The notes: generated by a model not told the origin, from the letters alone. DNA of 64,000 nt from Cryptomeria japonica (GCF_030272615.1 NC_081412.1:697434156-697498155), one strand, 5' to 3'. Shown: positions 50,305-62,525, counted from the first letter of the stretch. Numbers and translations: made by a program.

Positions 50305-51816
50305 TGATGATTCAATGATGAACAGTTAGTACCAAACCGGTACTGAGAAGGGGGGAGGGGTGAATCAGTACTGAGAAAAAAACTTTTCCTTGAACCGGTT
50401 TGATTGAGAACACTGCACTTGACTGGCAAGCAATATCACTGGTCTAAACTAGATTACTACCAGTTAAACACAGTAAGAATGTGACATACATAAACCGGTA
50501 ACTCTTGGCTTTCCACACAATCTAACATCATATTTCCACTTCACCCATGTGCATACACTAGTAACACATCAACAGAAATGTAAAGACTTACTGGTTCAAC
50601 ATGTTTTACCGCTTGACAGAGAATAACAAAGCATCACATGAAAAGCATCACACATAACACACATATTTTTCATGTGGAAACCCAACTGGGAAAAACCACG
50701 GTGGGGATGAATACCCACAAGCTATTCTTTGAACCCTTTTGAAGTCCGCTCTGTTAGGAGCCTAGTCCGGTTAAAGACTTTACAATAGGTTCTATTAGGA
50801 ACTGATCCTGCTAGGGATCACCTGGTTAAGGGATGACTAAAATACCCGGTTAAGGGTTAAACCCCGTTAAAGGTTACCTTGTTAGAGGATTTTAAGAACT
50901 CAATGATTTTGAGTCACCCTGTTAAAGGATTTTATAGCAAGCCGGTTAAAGCTACCCTGTCAAGGGATTTTCCAACTGTTGAAGTGGTTAGAGGTCAGTA
51001 GGTATTACAATGATCTGGTAACAACACTTCAATGCCAATGCAGATCCGCTTTAGTTCCTTCCTTCAACAATCACACTCTGCAGGGATCTATTCTCTTATC
51101 TGGTCTGACAATAATCACATATCTCTACACTTAGATACACTCACAACATTTGCCAACAACTTCAACATGAAAAACAACATCGACCTTATAGGAAACAGAT
51201 AGGTCAGTAGCATAAACCCTAAACCCTAAACATTTAGGTTAAGCAATTCAATCGGTTCAATCCTGACCATTGAACACTTTGCATTGAATACAACAGTCTT
51301 GAACAGATCTCAAGACGTTCTCCATCGTTCATTTTTCACCGCTTCTTGGAGGCTGATAACCCATCACGCGTTCTCCACCATTTACAGAGACTTTGCACAT
51401 TCCCGAGGTAGATAGGATCAATCTCCTTCATGCAAGATCCTTCACACACACAAGGCTGACGTGGCAACACAATCTATTCTTCATTACAATGCTAACTCAT
51501 CACACGATGTCATCGGTTGAATCACATAGGCTTGGAATACTTCAATTGGAAACCCTGAAGTTGACTACCCATCGGTAGTCATACCATATACCATATACCG
51601 GCTCACATTCCAACATATCGGTTCACTTGGACAGACATACTGCTTTACTTTTTCACATATACCGGTTCACAACATCATACCGGTTCTCTTGCAAGATGCT
51701 TAATCGGTTCTCTTGCAAGATGCTTACTTCAATATACCGGTTCACTCTTCAGCATATTGACATCAATGACAACATACAATATCATCATGTCATCATACTC
51801 TGCACATATGCCAACA
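50305..51816 (-). repeat. Element B 5' LTR
   Basis: 1512 bp. It differs from the other copy mainly by substitutions and by a 24-bp tandem duplication around CGGTTCTCTTGCAAGATGCT (51681-51725). Telomere-like AAACCCT repeats at 51214-51230; hairpins at 50681-50690 and 50701-50718. Confidence 0.93.
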
Positions 51817-51821
51817 CTTTG
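51817..51821. repeat. Target-site duplication of element B (right)
   Basis: ctttg, identical to 13381-13385. Confidence 0.95.
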
Positions 51822-52163
51822 TAAGTCAGTGATACTTTCCTGAGGGTTGTAGCCTTCTGGGTTATTGTAATTGAGCAGTGAGTTCTAGGTAGTGTACCTG
51901 AATGCTTGTGCATTCCCATTTTGTAATATTTTTTTTCTACTGGCCATAGTGGAATAATATTGTGGGTTCAAATCCCACTGTAGCTTTTCCCATTTGGGTT
52001 TCCACATAAAAATATTGGTGTTATGATCTTGTGGTTGATTGTTTTATGTTTCTACATTTCAGTTTTAAGTATTTGCTTTCAGTGGTTGAAAGTCAAGTTT
52101 GAAAATCTGCTAACTGGTAGATCACTTATTCACCCCCCCTCTCAGTGATCCCTGATTCCAACA
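51822..52163 (+). repeat. Element C 3' LTR, right part
   Basis: Continues 12762-13385 and ends CTGATTCCAACA. Hairpin 51962-51978 (GTGGG/CCCAC) and CCCATTTGGG at 51989-51998 precede TTTCCACATAAAAATATTGG, the shared LTR 3' module. Confidence 0.85.
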
Positions 52164-53876
52164 ATACTAACCTTAATTAAAAACATACTTTTGTTTAAGA
52201 CTGGTCACATGAAGCTACTCCCTACAAGTGCAATTTTTTTTTGAAAGTAGAAATAATAGTACATGTTTCTAATAGTTAGTCAATTTCATAATAAATGATT
52301 GAGATAGATTCTTTGAAAATAACAAGCTTACATTATCACATTAAAAAATTAAGCACTTTAAAAATTAAAAATTAGGGAACGTAAATATTAGATTCTAAAC
52401 TAATGGGAGTTAAAGTTACAAACATATATTATAAAATTGAACTAACAACACAATCTCATTTGGTCTTTGCATAGCTCTTTAGCATTTTTGTCTCAAGTTT
52501 CAAATTATTTTTAAATATCAAACACTTTAAATGTCAAAGATATTTTTTGCTAATAAAAATAGAACAATGATTTATCACTTATATGTTTGAATGAAATGTA
52601 AAATCATCATTTATTATTTAATCATCAAACTATTTTAATATTTAAATAGAATAACAATAAAATAATTAATAAGAAAAGTATTATTTGAATGATAAATTGT
52701 AATGCTCTATTAAGTCTTATTATATAATTTTTATTATGTCACTTAAATTATAATTTAGTTTACATAGTTTCAATTCGAACTTTAAATGTATGTCAATATG
52801 GTTATTCAAATCTTTTTTGAAGAATTATTTTGGTAGTCATGTAGATGGTAGTTCTTTGTTATAAAATAAAAGACTGAAATTATAGTTTTTTATATTAGAA
52901 AATGAAAGTATAAGTCATTCTATCTAACTAGTGGCATGCCTTTCTCATGATGTGCATTATGACCATGTAGTTTGTACTAAGAAGTATGGAGATCATGCTT
53001 ACGAAATTATGACTTTGATCACGATGATATTCTATAGAAGAAGATTGTCCCCTTTTGTAAGGAGAGGTTTATATAACTCTAGCATTCATACAAGGTGCAT
53101 TATAATTGTAATTGTAAGTGGGCCATTTTGAGTGGCACTTTATTGGCTGACACTCACATTTGTATTAAGACATTTGAACAAATAATAGATTTGGAATACA
53201 CCCAAAATATAGTAGATTTCCTTTCTAAATGTTGAATAGGATTCCACCATGAAAGCATGCTACTTAGAGACTACTAGTTGTGTCATTTTCTCTTTTGATA
53301 ATATCGTTTAAAGATACATCTTGCGTAGACTATGAGGTGTGATTTTTTCTACCCACCTTTTTGTGGTATAGTGTATTTTTTTAAAACTTTATATGATTAA
53401 TATAAGTGGTATTTCATTAAGGATATAAATTATTATAATTTATAGCTAACATTATGATAATGTTTTATTAAATCATGTCAAATCTAAATCAAATCAAATG
53501 GCATCATGAGCGGAAAATTGAATGTGACATATCTAGCCTAGACACCACAAAAGAGTGGGAGGTGCAATAAAATGCGATTTAATAAATTCACACAACTTAA
53601 ATTTAACATTTGTTCTTTTGTCTAATAGAGTAATAATTTGGTAAATCTACATCTAAATGAAAATTCATAATGAATGATTGATTTAAATGTTTATATCTAA
53701 TAAAAATTTAATTTTATCAAAATAGAAAAATTAAAATATAAATCTTAGAGAATTCTAACATTGCAAAAACACATTTTAAAATAACTAATAATATAAATAT
53801 CAAGATAATGTATAAGTTAAGTGGGCTTGATCATGGAACAAACTCTATTGTTAAGTGCACTTGAGTTGGAGTTGTT
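52164..53876. repeat. AT-rich direct duplication, copy 1
   Basis: Begins ATACTAACCTTAATTAAAAA exactly at the end of the C LTR and aligns for about 1.7 kb with 54428-56122, with many substitutions and small indels. No gene is recognisable. Shared landmarks include TAGCCTAGACACCACAAAAG (53533-53552 in this copy). Confidence 0.75.
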
Positions 53877-54427
53877 GTTTAGTCATTTTTGAATTAATCA
53901 TGAAATTTGGTTGCTATCAAATATGTCAAGTATTTTCCCCTTTAGTTATAGTAGGTCTTGATAATGGTTTTTAGCACCACCTAGTTTTCTTTACACACAT
54001 GTATACATTATACACATTTTTTTATAGGTATTAAATAGTTATCTCTACTCAAGACAACCATATCATCAAGAAATTACTTTATGAGATAGATCGCGTTGCA
54101 TGTGTAAACCTATCCCAAACTCTCAAATTCTTAGGTCTTAGTGGCTTCAAGGATTTTGCATCCGATATAATTCCAAACTCCACTTTTGGTCTCTCTCATA
54201 ATGCCACAACAATTGGATTTAACATTATATCAATTTCAAGGAAAGCTTTAATTTATTTTATATATTTAATCTATTTGTATCTTAAATTACTCAACTATCA
54301 TTTATTTTTATGAACTTTTTATATATGTAAGACGTGAATTATATTGATTTATCCTTTGAATACTTCAATATGTATAAGGTGTATTTTTCATATGCCTCCT
54401 AACCTTTTTAAATAATTCAAGGCTAAA
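53877..54427. other. AT-rich spacer between duplication copies
   Basis: About 550 bp with no coding frame, repeat or RNA gene that I can recognise. Confidence 0.5.
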
Positions 54428-56122
54428 ATACTAATCCTAATTAAAAATATATAATTTTCTCTTTCTTTTAATTTTGAGAAATTAATAAAAAAATTTAGGG
54501 CGGTCATCACATAGAAACTAATCTCCGCAATTGCAAAAAAAATGAAAGTAGAAATAATAGTACATGTTGCTAATAGTTTCATAATAAATGATTGAGATAG
54601 ATTCTTTGAGAATAAGTTCACATTATCGCATTAAAAAAAAAAAAAACTAATTGTAGACAACATAAATATTAGAATATGAATTAATGGGAGTTATAAAGAT
54701 ACAAACATATATTTATAAAATTAAAATTGAACTAACAATACAATAACATTTGGTTTTTGCATCACTCTTTACAATTTTTGTTCCAAGTTCCAAACTATTT
54801 CTAAATATCAAAGAATTTAAATGTCAAATGTATTTTTTGCTTAAAAAAAAATACAATGATTTATCACTTATATGTTTGAATAAAGTGTAAACTTATCATT
54901 ATCATTCGATCATTGAATCATTTTAATATTTAAATAGAACAATAAAAAAATCAATAAACAAAATATTATTATATAATTTTTATTCTCTCATTGAAATTAT
55001 CTCATGGTTTAGACAATTTGAATTCAAACTTTAAATGTATAACAACATGATTATTCAAATAGTTTTGAATATTTATTTTGGTAGCCATGTATAGATTGCA
55101 GTTGTCTTTTATGAAAAAAAAACTAAATTTATAGTTTTCTATATTAGAAAATGAAAGTATGTACTAGTGGTATTTCTATCCAACTAGTGGTATTTCTCTC
55201 TTGTTGGGCATTATGACCATTTACTATGTACTAGATGAAGTTTGAAAATCATGCTTATGGACATTATGACTTTGATCATGTTGACATTTTACAAAAGGAG
55301 ATTTGTCCCTTTTGGAATGAGAGAAAAATAGAGCTCTAGCAATAACATGAGGTGCATTATTATTGTAGTTGTAGGTGGGTCATTACAAGTGCAACTTTGT
55401 TGACATGTATTTATATTTGTATTAATACATTTGAATAGATTATAGATTTAGAATACATCCAAAAAAAAAGAGTAGAATTCATTTCTAAAAGTTAAATAGG
55501 ATTCCATTATGAAAGAATGCTACTTAGAAGCTACTTGTTATGTCATTTTTGCTTTTGATATGTTGTTTAAAGCTACACTTTGCATAGACAATGAGGTGTG
55601 ACTTTTCCACCCACCGTTTTGTGGTATAGTGTATTTTTAGAATTATTAAATTATGTCAAATTTAAATCAAAACAAGTGGCATCATGAGGGAAAACTTGAT
55701 TATGACATATCTAGCCTAGACACCACAAAAGAGTAGAAGGGGGTGCAATAAATTATAGTTTAATAAATTCACACAACTTAAATTTAATATCTAGTTTTTG
55801 TCTAATAGAATAATAGTTTGGTAGGTCTATATCCAAATGAAAAGTCATAATAAATGATTGAGATAAATGTTTATAGAATAAAAAAATTCACTTCATCAAA
55901 ATAGAAAAATTAAAATATAAATCATAAAGAATTCTAAAGTTACAAACACATATTTTGAAATAACTACTAATATAATTATCAAGATAATGTAGGAGGTAAG
56001 GAGCTTTATAATGGATGATTCATATGGCAAAACACTTGCTAAAGGATTTTCAAATGGGGTAACAACTTCAATGGGCTTGATCATGTAATAAAGTCCATAG
56101 TTAAGTGCACTTGAGTTGGTGT
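54428..56122. repeat. AT-rich direct duplication, copy 2
   Basis: Begins ATACTAATCCTAATTAAAAA and parallels copy 1 to the block around GGGCTTGATCATG and TTAAGTGCACTTGAGTTGG. No family recognised. Confidence 0.75.
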
Positions 56123-57368
56123 TAAAATAGGATGTATGAACTCTCAGAAAATTTTGGTGCTTCATCCATGTGAGCATCATCCATATGAAAAGACTATATG
56201 TTGACCATTCATGCTTATGAGGTGTGGGATCTTATAAACTACTACTAATAAAATATGAGTCAATAAATTAGCCTAAAATATGTAGTTGCAACTTTACAAA
56301 ATTTCACATAATCATATAATTACTCATTACTCATTATAAATTTTTCTTTGAAATATGAATTAATAAGAAATAGGTCTCACGTAGTGGCTAGAGATAGCCT
56401 TGCAATTTGAATTATAAGAAGAATTGAGTATTTATTAATGACCAAGTGATTCCTCGGTATAACATCTTTGTAAATAAATTATTTACTATTGTAAATGAGT
56501 TTTGTAATACATTTTGAAAATTTATCTAGAATTTGTGAACCACATCATGTTTTTGGATCCACACATCTAATTTTTAATAGTGCTTTGATAGTTGACATAG
56601 AATTTCAAACAAAAATTAGATGCTTTTATATTGCACAAATAACACACTATTATAGTATTTGTGCATAATTAATTATAAACAACTTGAATCATTCATAGGC
56701 TTTGCAAAGCAATGAAGTGATATTAGATAATAGCAGATGAAATCTTATAATAAATGAAAGCGTAAAATACTATAATTATTTTTTGCCTCTGGTTGAATTA
56801 TAAATCATGGACCAAACACTTCTATGACAATTTTTTTATAAACTTAAATTTGATCAAATGCAATATTAAAATGGTGAGGACTTTTTAAACTTAAATTTAA
56901 CCAAATACAATATCAAGAAAACATCATCGAAACATTTCTTTTGTATTGAACTCTACTTTATTATAATTGTATTGCCTTGATATTACTTGATTAAAATAAT
57001 CAAGATGATAGACAACCAAACAAATATGGTAAAAATAATTTAAATATTTAATATCTTACAAATTTTAAAATATTATATTTATATATTAATTATTAATAGT
57101 ATTAATTTAATAATATTTATTTATATATTAAAATAATTTAAATATATAAATAAAAAGTTTTTAAAAAATCATCAATTGTTTTATAATTCTTACATTGGTG
57201 TGAATGTAATTGTGATGAAAATAATTTTTTAATTTTGATTGTGGAATTAGATAGAAGTTTGGGTGTGAGAGTCTAGTTCTATATAATTTTATTTGTGAGT
57301 AGTGTTAACAAAATATGGAAAAGGGGTAACCTACATCATTAAAAAGAGGTATTATCTCATTTTTTACT
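56123..57368. other. AT-rich non-coding stretch
   Basis: No gene, RNA or element recognised; strongly AT-rich with TTTAAAT/AATATT words near 57030-57160. Confidence 0.5.
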
Positions 57369-57381
57369 AATTTTTTATGTT
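57369..57381. repeat. Probable LINE target-site duplication (left)
   Basis: aattttttatgtt here and aatttttttatgtt at 60821-60834. Low complexity weakens the case, but the positions fit both ends of the LINE. Confidence 0.55.
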
Positions 57382-57742
57382 TTTGATAATAAAGCAGTCA
57401 AAACTAAGGGGTTGACTCAGAATACACAACAAGCCTCAGAGAGAGCATAACCAACACACACACAGTAGCCAAACGACAGTCAGCCAATCCCTATCTTAAT
57501 CATCAAAAACATAAACCACCTGCAACTATAGAATAACCCAAGATTGGTAACAATCTCGTCCATATAGCATCTTAAACAACAGGTATCCATAAAGAAACTA
57601 ACCTTAAACCACTTGTCCCTAGAAGTAAGCATATTGTTCATACTACAATAACTAAAGAAAATAAAGAGAGTCTTAACAAGCCTCATAGGGCTGATAATGA
57701 AATTAAACATAAGAAGGATCCAGTTGATCCTGAATCAAAACC

Positions 57743-59387
57743 TTAAACAAAAAAGGAAAGCAACACCCATTGATCATTTTTTCCAGCCCCCATGTGCTGG
57801 GAGAGCAGCAGACCAGTCCAATCATCAGCAAGGAATTCAAACAGTTCCTTTGTGGTGTCACCTCCCAAGCCAGCCTGGTTTTCTTTATCTCGATGCAGAA
57901 GGCACATAGTAGTGGCCGAGGAATGCATGACCTTCAGGGAAAATTTCACAATTTTGTTGACATGGGTATCCAGAGAGTCAAGCTTCTTTTTCACACCATT
58001 CAGATCCTTGGAGATAGCTTTACAACTCGCACATTGAACAACCTCCTCCTTCTCACCTCCATCAACAATAGTCTGACCACCCTCAAACTTCCTCCCATCT
58101 TCCTTAGAGATTTGTTTATGTTGGGGGGAAGTGGTAGATAATAGGGAGGTGTTCTTATTATCTTCCTGCATGGTCTCAGAGTCAGGGGCATTGGTGTCCA
58201 GCTTAGAAGACTTCGAACCCTCCGTGGCCTCCATGTCATCCTCAGCCTTATCACTTTCCTCCTCAAAATCTTCCACGTCATCTTTGACATAGTTCTTCCT
58301 CACAACAATTTGCTTCATTCGGGGTTTACCAACAAATCTGTTGGACCTACGAGGGGTCACACCATCTTCTGTGTCAGACTCAACTAACAGGACCTTGGGT
58401 TCATTTATGGGTTTTTTGGAGGTAACTTTGGTAGTAGAAGGATTACATTTTTTTCCCCCAATTTTAGGAGGGGAAATGAGGGGGCATGGCCATGGGATTG
58501 ACAGGGTGTATTAGGCTTTTTCGAGGTCTTTTTATTTCCCTTTTTAGTATCAGCAGAGGGGCCTGGGTAGGAGGGGCAGGTTGGACAGAGATAGGTTTGG
58601 GCGGACACAGGGCCCGGTGGAAATTGTAAAGACAAAACATTAAACCCTGGTGAAGGATGGTGAAATTGTTGTCCTGACTCATGCATTGACGAACATCTTT
58701 AATAGTGAATTCCAAAGCATGAAGTAAAAAGAAAGGAAAGGAAATAATATCATGGTTGTGAAAATGATTAAGCAACGGGAAGTGGTAGTAATAGAAAATC
58801 CCATATCTACCATCAAGGGTAGAATACTTCATTATAATTTTACACACCTAGTTCCACAGATAAGGAAGACATTCTCTGTTGAAGCCTCCACGTAGCTTAA
58901 CTGTCTCTTCACCCTTTTTGTAGAATCTATTCATACTGGTTTCATCCGTGACCCTTCTAGTCTTCTTCCATTTCCTTCCCTCAGTAGACAGCCCCGTAGC
59001 CTGGGCAATGACATCTTCGTTAATTTTAAGAGAAATATCCCCCATGACGACTCTCTTGTCATTCCAGCTGCTGACAAACTGCATGGAGAGACTTTCATCG
59101 AACCCAGCCATGGCTTCCATGAACGGAACAATGCCCCCTTCCTTGACATACATCCACATACAAGGGTCATTGCGAAAGCAGTCATCAACAATGTCCGGCT
59201 CAACCCAGACTAAATATCCCCCCATATCAGTTTCCTCTAGAGTGATATTGGTAAGCAACGCCGAACTGGTAATGGACTTGCAGAGGGAGAAACCAGTGTG
59301 AAAAGCAAGAATGATCAACAAAATTTTAGCTGAAGTGTGGTAAAAATGACAATAATTATCATTTATGGTGCTTCCCAAGGCACGCAC
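57743..59387 (-). pseudogene. Unrecognised ORF downstream of LINE ORF2
   Basis: Three pieces form one protein of roughly 540 residues. The first (59387-58848) has FMEAMAGFDESLSMQFVSSW, DISLKINEDVIAQATGLSTE and RFYKKGEETVKLRGG. An in-frame TAG (58848-58850) is followed by the second piece (58847-58464), hydrophobic then Pro-rich. A frameshift near 58400 leads to the third (58360-57743), which is acidic and Lys-rich with a CASCKAISKDLNGVKKKLDS segment that looks helical. The first piece has the feel of plant transposon-associated proteins with an 'INEDVIAQATGL' type motif, but I cannot name a family. It could be a captured gene or a lineage-specific LINE ORF. Not intact. Confidence 0.6.
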
Positions 59388-59800
59388 CTACCAGCTTCGA
59401 TAAGCATGTGAAATGACACCTCTTATCTCATCCGCCAACTTGTAAAGATCTTTATTTTGGAAAAATCTTAAACTCTAGTTATAGCAATAATTGTTGTACT
59501 TGCTATGACCTATCAAATTAATGATTAAAAATTACAACTTCAATCCATCAGTAACACAAGTATAGGTGGCTAGACACGTCATCGCTAGGTCAAAGCGGTG
59601 AAGATTATGGGGACCATCGTTGGCCACCTTGGCATATCCCGCCCAATTCAAATTTGAATTTCCCGCCTTCATCTTGACTTCGCAGAAAGACCAATACGTC
59701 CACCCATAAAATGAACCATAGCAAATCATTGGTTGGTAAGGAAATTTTGATCTCTCCCTATGAGGGATTTCTGTCTGTCAGAAAGCAATGCCAAGTGTCT

Positions 59801-60820
59801 CTAGCACCTCATACCTTTCATCTCAAGGCCCGCCGCAACCAGGGAGTCCGCCACCAAATTGCCCTCTCTATAAATATGTTGAAAGTGAAATTCCTCCAGC
59901 CAAACAATCATAGACCATATGTCCTTGAGAATGTTGCTAATCATCCAGCTAATCCCAAAAACACCTTTAGTCGCCTCGATGATCAACTTAGAATCCCCTT
60001 CAATGATCAATCTTTTAGTGTCAATAGCGAGAGCCAATTTAAGTCCCTAGAAGAGCGCTAAGGCTTCGGCCATGTTACTCGAGGCTGAACCAAAATTTCC
60101 AGCATAGGCTAGAACCAGATTGCCCAAGTTGTCCCTTATAATTCCACCTCCCGCCGCAACCCCACTGCGAGCGGCACCATCAAAGTTGAGTTTAAACCAT
60201 GAGGGGGAAGGGGCCGACCATCTAGTGTTGAGCCTCTCCATCCTTTTAGAATTGTCATATAGTAGGAAGTCATCAGGCAGATTCCATATCCTAACCCAAT
60301 TACAATCCATCTCTAAAGGGGCAAATTGTGATTTTTTCCATTTGCAGACCAAAGCATTCTCCCTGAGAATCTTTTCCATTATGCCAACCATAGTATCAAC
60401 AGAGTTGTTAGTATCATGGAAGATCCAGTTGTTCCTTTCCTTCCAGATGTTCCAGTAGATATAAGGAGGGATGAGTTTCCAAAACTGTTTGATCGGGGGA
60501 TGAGCAGACGAGCACTTCCAGTTGATGACAAATTGTTGCAAGTCTTCTAAGAAGGTCCACACGATGTTGAATTTCTGTAAGACTTTGTACCAGACCATGG
60601 AAGAGAAGGGACAATGAATAAAGAGATGATTGATGTTTTCCTTAGCACAATTACACAATACACACCAATTGGCCAATAGGAAGCCTCTCCTCTTAAGGTT
60701 ATCAATGGTTAGGATCTTCCCATGCAGAGCCGTCCACCAAAAAAAAATTTTTTTTGGGATAAGCTGCGAATTCCAAACTTTCTTGCAGTTGTTGCAGTCA
60801 TTGGTAGGAGCGATCAAGAG
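59801..60820 (-). pseudogene. LINE ORF2, C-terminal zf-RVT and RNase H
   Basis: At the truncated 5' edge the frame reads KKVWNSQLIPKKIFFWWTALHG, then CVLCNCAKENINHLFIHCPF, the zinc-binding region found after plant LINE RT domains (zf-RVT). The RNase H (RVT_3 type) shows FDGAARSGVAAGGGIIRD, NMAEALALF, EGDSKLIIEA and REGNLVADSL, so D-E-D-D are all present. One TAG (60047-60049) separates ALALF from GLKLALAID and is readable as CAG. The stop is at 59801. Confidence 0.9.
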
Positions 60821-60834
60821 AATTTTTTTATGTT
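60821..60834. repeat. Probable LINE target-site duplication (right)
   Basis: aatttttttatgtt, one T longer than 57369-57381. Confidence 0.55.
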
Positions 60835-60904
60835 ATAATATATATGTGTGATTAAAAAAGGACACAAGGATTTATGATTTTTTAAAAATTAAAGTAATGT
60901 TGGG
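60835..60904. other. AT-rich flank of LINE
   Basis: No feature recognised. Confidence 0.4.
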
Positions 60905-61400
60905 ATTCAATATTGTTCATATTTTGAACATTGACAAAATATTAATAGATAAGGTAGCATAATACAAAAATTTGGTATTGTAGCAACTTTTCAAACATAT
61001 TGTTCATATTTTGAACATTGACTAAATATTAATACATAATGTAACATATTATGAAATTATGGTATTGTAGTAACTTTTCAAACTTCAATTCTTGGGATAG
61101 TATGAAGTTTGACATTTTAAATTTTATTAATTAAAAAAATTCAAACATATAATTAGTTGACATTGTTTTTAAATGTATTGCCAAATTTGTCTTATTCCAA
61201 CCTCATCTCTTATTTATGATGTCAAAGCCTTTAACTTAGCAAGACTTCATCATATTAGTAACTATAATAATTATCATAATTAATAACATATTATGAAATT
61301 ATGGTATTGTAGTAACTTTTCAAACTTTAATTCTCCGAGAGAGTATGAAATCTGATATTTTAAATTTTATTAATTAAAAAAATTCAAACATATTATTAGT
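60905..61400. repeat. Short AT-rich direct repeats
   Basis: The block TTGTTCATATTTTGAACATT plus GGTATTGTAG.AACTTTTCAAAC occurs at about 60913-61000 and 61001-61085; the latter half, with TTAAATTTTATTAATTAAAA, recurs at about 61280-61395. Confidence 0.8.
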
Positions 61401-62517
61401 GGGCTCTTTAAATATCTCTAGACTTCACCAGCAAACCAAGGACCCATTGATCTTTTATATAAAATTTGACAAACATACAATTTAACAATTGACAAATGAA
61501 TTAAAAAAGCTTACACTTTGAACATTATAATATCTTTTTGGAGTTTCTAAACTTGACATGTAAGTATTTTTCTATCAAAGTTTGGGAAGTATAATCCAAA
61601 ACATTGATGGAAACTTTGGTCTAAATTATTGATGGAAAGTATAGTCTTGATGAAAATATATTTTAATCATCAAATCCATAAACTCTAAAAAATATATTAA
61701 AATATTTAAAGTGCAATTTTTTAATTTAAGTTATCCAAGTACAACTTGAGTTGACCTCATGGTGGAGAACTTGTGCTCTTGAAAGAAAGGTCACAAGTTC
61801 ATATCCTACAAGAGATAAGATATGTAACACAATTAGATATCTCTCACAAAAAATGCACGCTATAAACCATCTAAAATAGTCCCAATGATAAATTATAAAA
61901 CAATATTTCTCTCCTTCTAATGTGAAATTATAAATTTGTCCACTTTTCTGCCACAACCTAATTTTGTCTCTGCCTATAATACTGATATCTACCATGACAA
62001 ATACTGATATCTACCATATCATAGAATGTTACTTTCTTCAACTTTTGGTAATGCCGACCACTTTTTTCATACAAGTTTCCTTTAATGGCGGCCATTTGTG
62101 CAGTGCCACGCAAACTATGTTTAAGCACGTGAGAACTGTAGCAATTCGATTTCACATATAAGTTAATAAAGTTGTGCTGTCCACAACCCATACAATTGTT
62201 TTAATGTTGTTTATTCATTCACATCTGCTCCAAATAGACTTTTATTTGACTTTGTTTTAACTATTCAAAGGGTGGACCATCTGTTCTCATGCTTATCTAG
62301 TTTGTAGATTTTATTTTTTTTAAGATTGCATAAATCTGGCAGTCTTTTATAAATTGCAGTGTACTGTATAAACATTTTAATATGATTGATGATGCTGACG
62401 TGACACATTTTCTAATGAACAGACTAGACTTCGTGACCTCATGCTTTACCCAAAAAACTTCTCCCAAGAAAACCAGACCCCAGTCCTTATCTAATTTGTA
62501 AACATATTTATTAGACT
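61401..62517. other. Intergenic DNA upstream of host gene
   Basis: No gene or element recognised. Confidence 0.5.
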
Positions 62518-62525
62518 TATAAATA
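62518..62525 (+). promoter_or_regulatory. Candidate TATA box for downstream gene
   Basis: TATAAATA in a stretch that becomes less AT-rich to the right. If used, transcription would start near 62550 and the leader would be about 700 nt or contain an intron. Weak evidence on its own. Confidence 0.25.

Larger units (their letters stand above)
13386..51816 (-). mobile_element. Element B: Ty1/Copia retrotransposon, split by element D
   Basis: LTRs at 13386-14861 and 50305-51816 flank a minus-strand gag-pol that is split at 18913/49944 by element D. The perfect 5-bp duplication ctttg confirms that the two distant LTRs belong to one insertion. With D removed it is about 7.4 kb. The host site is the 3' LTR of element C. 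Confidence 0.95.
57382..60820 (-). mobile_element. 5'-truncated LINE (L1-like) carrying a second ORF
   Basis: On the minus strand it starts inside ORF2 (60820), ends ORF2 at 59801, then has a second decayed ORF (59387-57743) and a 3' tail ending near GCTTTATTATCAAA at 57382. Probable target duplications abut both ends. Truncation at the 5' end is usual for LINEs. Confidence 0.72.

Noticed and set aside
51950-51985. tRNA-like T-arm (GTGGGTTCAAATCCCAC) in the C LTR
   Set aside because: No D-arm, anticodon arm or acceptor stem can be built around it, and the same hairpin position in other LTRs has different loops, so it is the LTR hairpin module.
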